Origin: Bradyrhizobium paxllaeri
GTDB lineage: Bacteria > Pseudomonadota > Alphaproteobacteria > Rhizobiales > Xanthobacteraceae
DNA length: 64,000 nt
NCBI RefSeq assembly: GCF_001693515.2
Contig: NZ_CP042968.1
Location: 6,572,001 to 6,636,000 of the forward strand
Direction: 5' to 3'
Shown here: positions 63,611 to 64,000 of the stretch, in pieces
How positions within the stretch are numbered: position 1 is the first letter of the stretch
Layout of the letters: each line of letters starts with the position of its first letter
Translations under genes and position numbers: made by a program
Notes under the pieces: model-generated
The model's database searches: none
What the model was told of the DNA's origin: nothing
The model's input: the letters and a program-made list of their open reading frames with translations, nothing else

Positions 63611-64000
63611 ATGCCGCTCACGGTCGCCGCCTTCTATCAATTCGCCGCGCTGCCGGACTTCCGGGAGTTGCGCGAGCCGCTGCGCGCTATAGCCGCAAGC
63701 CTCGGGATCAAGGGCAGCGTGCTGCTCGCCAATGAGGGCATCAACGGCACGGTTGCGGGCAGCGACGAGGGCATCGACGCGCTCGTCCAGGAGTTGCAGC
63801 ACGGCGCCCTGTTCGGCGGCCGGCTCGGCAATCTCGAACTCAAGTTTTCGGGCGCTTCCGAGATGCCGTTCCAGCGGCTGAAGATCCGGCTGAAGAAGGA
63901 AATCGTTACGCTGGGAGACACGACGATCGACCCGACACGGCAGGTCGGCACCTATGTCGAACCGTCGGAGTGGAACGAACTGATCACAGCCCCCGACACA
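63611..64000 (+). CDS. trhO: tRNA uridine hydroxylase TrhO, 3' end outside the window
   Basis: The frame is open to the window end, so only the first 130 residues are present. The N-terminal part (PLTVAAFYQFAALPDFRELREP, IKGSVLLANEGINGTVAGSDEGI, EMPFQRLKIRLKKEIVTLG) matches TrhO/YceA (UPF0176). The rhodanese domain with the catalytic Cys lies past the end. TrhO adds an oxygen to uridine 34 of tRNAs, from prephenate-independent O2 chemistry. ATG at 63602 in the same frame is an alternative start. Confidence 0.9.
   Translation, partial: MPLTVAAFYQFAALPDFRELREPLRAIAASLGIKGSVLLANEGINGTVAGSDEGIDALVQELQHGALFGGRLGNLELKFSGASEMPFQRLKIRLKKEIVTLGDTTIDPTRQVGTYVEPSEWNELITAPDT

Overview
This window looks like chromosomal DNA of a high-GC alphaproteobacterium, most probably Bradyrhizobium or a close relative in Nitrobacteraceae. 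The reasons are the GC-rich codon use, a rhizobial-type glycerol ABC operon (glpD-glpSTPQUV with a DeoR regulator), several small proteins I associate with that family, and many short palindromic intergenic repeats of the kind common in Bradyrhizobium. No rRNA, tRNA, CRISPR array, prophage or symbiosis gene was seen. The assignment is inference from gene content, not a database search.

Layout. 1-2.3 kb: the end of a sensor histidine kinase, a small zinc-ribbon protein and a secreted lytic transglycosylase. 2.3-7.4 kb: a TPP riboswitch followed by thiO-thiS-thiG-thiE-thiC, with palindromic repeats between genes. 7.4-10.1 kb: small hypothetical, lipoprotein and secreted proteins and a stand-alone Fis-type regulator. 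10.4-12 kb: an IS110-family element beside an older repeat. 12.4-17.6 kb: a short SPFH protein, an Old Yellow Enzyme, and a Rieske oxygenase plus solute-binding protein divergent from a TetR gene. 17.7-28.1 kb: the glycerol uptake and oxidation operon, ending in a clear terminator, with glpR upstream; between glpD and glpR lie a DMT transporter broken by one amber codon and its divergent CGNR zinc-finger neighbour. 28.3-30 kb: small secreted proteins. 29.6-35.7 kb: a tightly coupled beta-oxidation operon (fadE, fadI, fadJ, thioesterase). 36-43 kb: methyltransferase, gluconolactonase-like, serine hydrolase, K+ channel with a zinc ribbon, L,D-transpeptidase, flavin reductase. 43-48 kb: an RND efflux operon with its TetR gene last and an inverted repeat bracketing the promoter -35 box. 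48-54.6 kb: YcaQ-like protein, OmpA protein, an intact IS481-family element inserted in a palindrome, and a frameshifted hybrid kinase with an ethylene-receptor-type membrane domain. 54.7-64 kb: PMT-type glycosyltransferase, a FecR-domain/stalked beta-barrel pair, and central metabolic enzymes (VOC, enoyl-CoA hydratase, cupin, 2-hydroxyacid dehydrogenase, FKBP, gamma-glutamyltransferase), ending in a partial trhO.

Most noteworthy: (1) a sensor kinase at 52968-54586 that keeps the D/Y/I/P/I/C/H pattern of the copper and ethylene pocket of plant ETR1 at exact spacing, interrupted by a 1-nt frameshift; (2) the two glycerol ABC ATPases, whose motif losses complement each other so that one composite ATP site appears canonical and the other degenerate; (3) a complete IS481 copy with long perfect terminal repeats and a 5-bp target duplication, sitting in the loop of a chromosomal hairpin; (4) a TPP aptamer whose closing stem ends at the base before the thiO start codon; (5) a promoter whose -35 hexamer lies between the arms of a 10-bp inverted repeat; (6) an IS110 element with structured flanks that could encode a bridge RNA.
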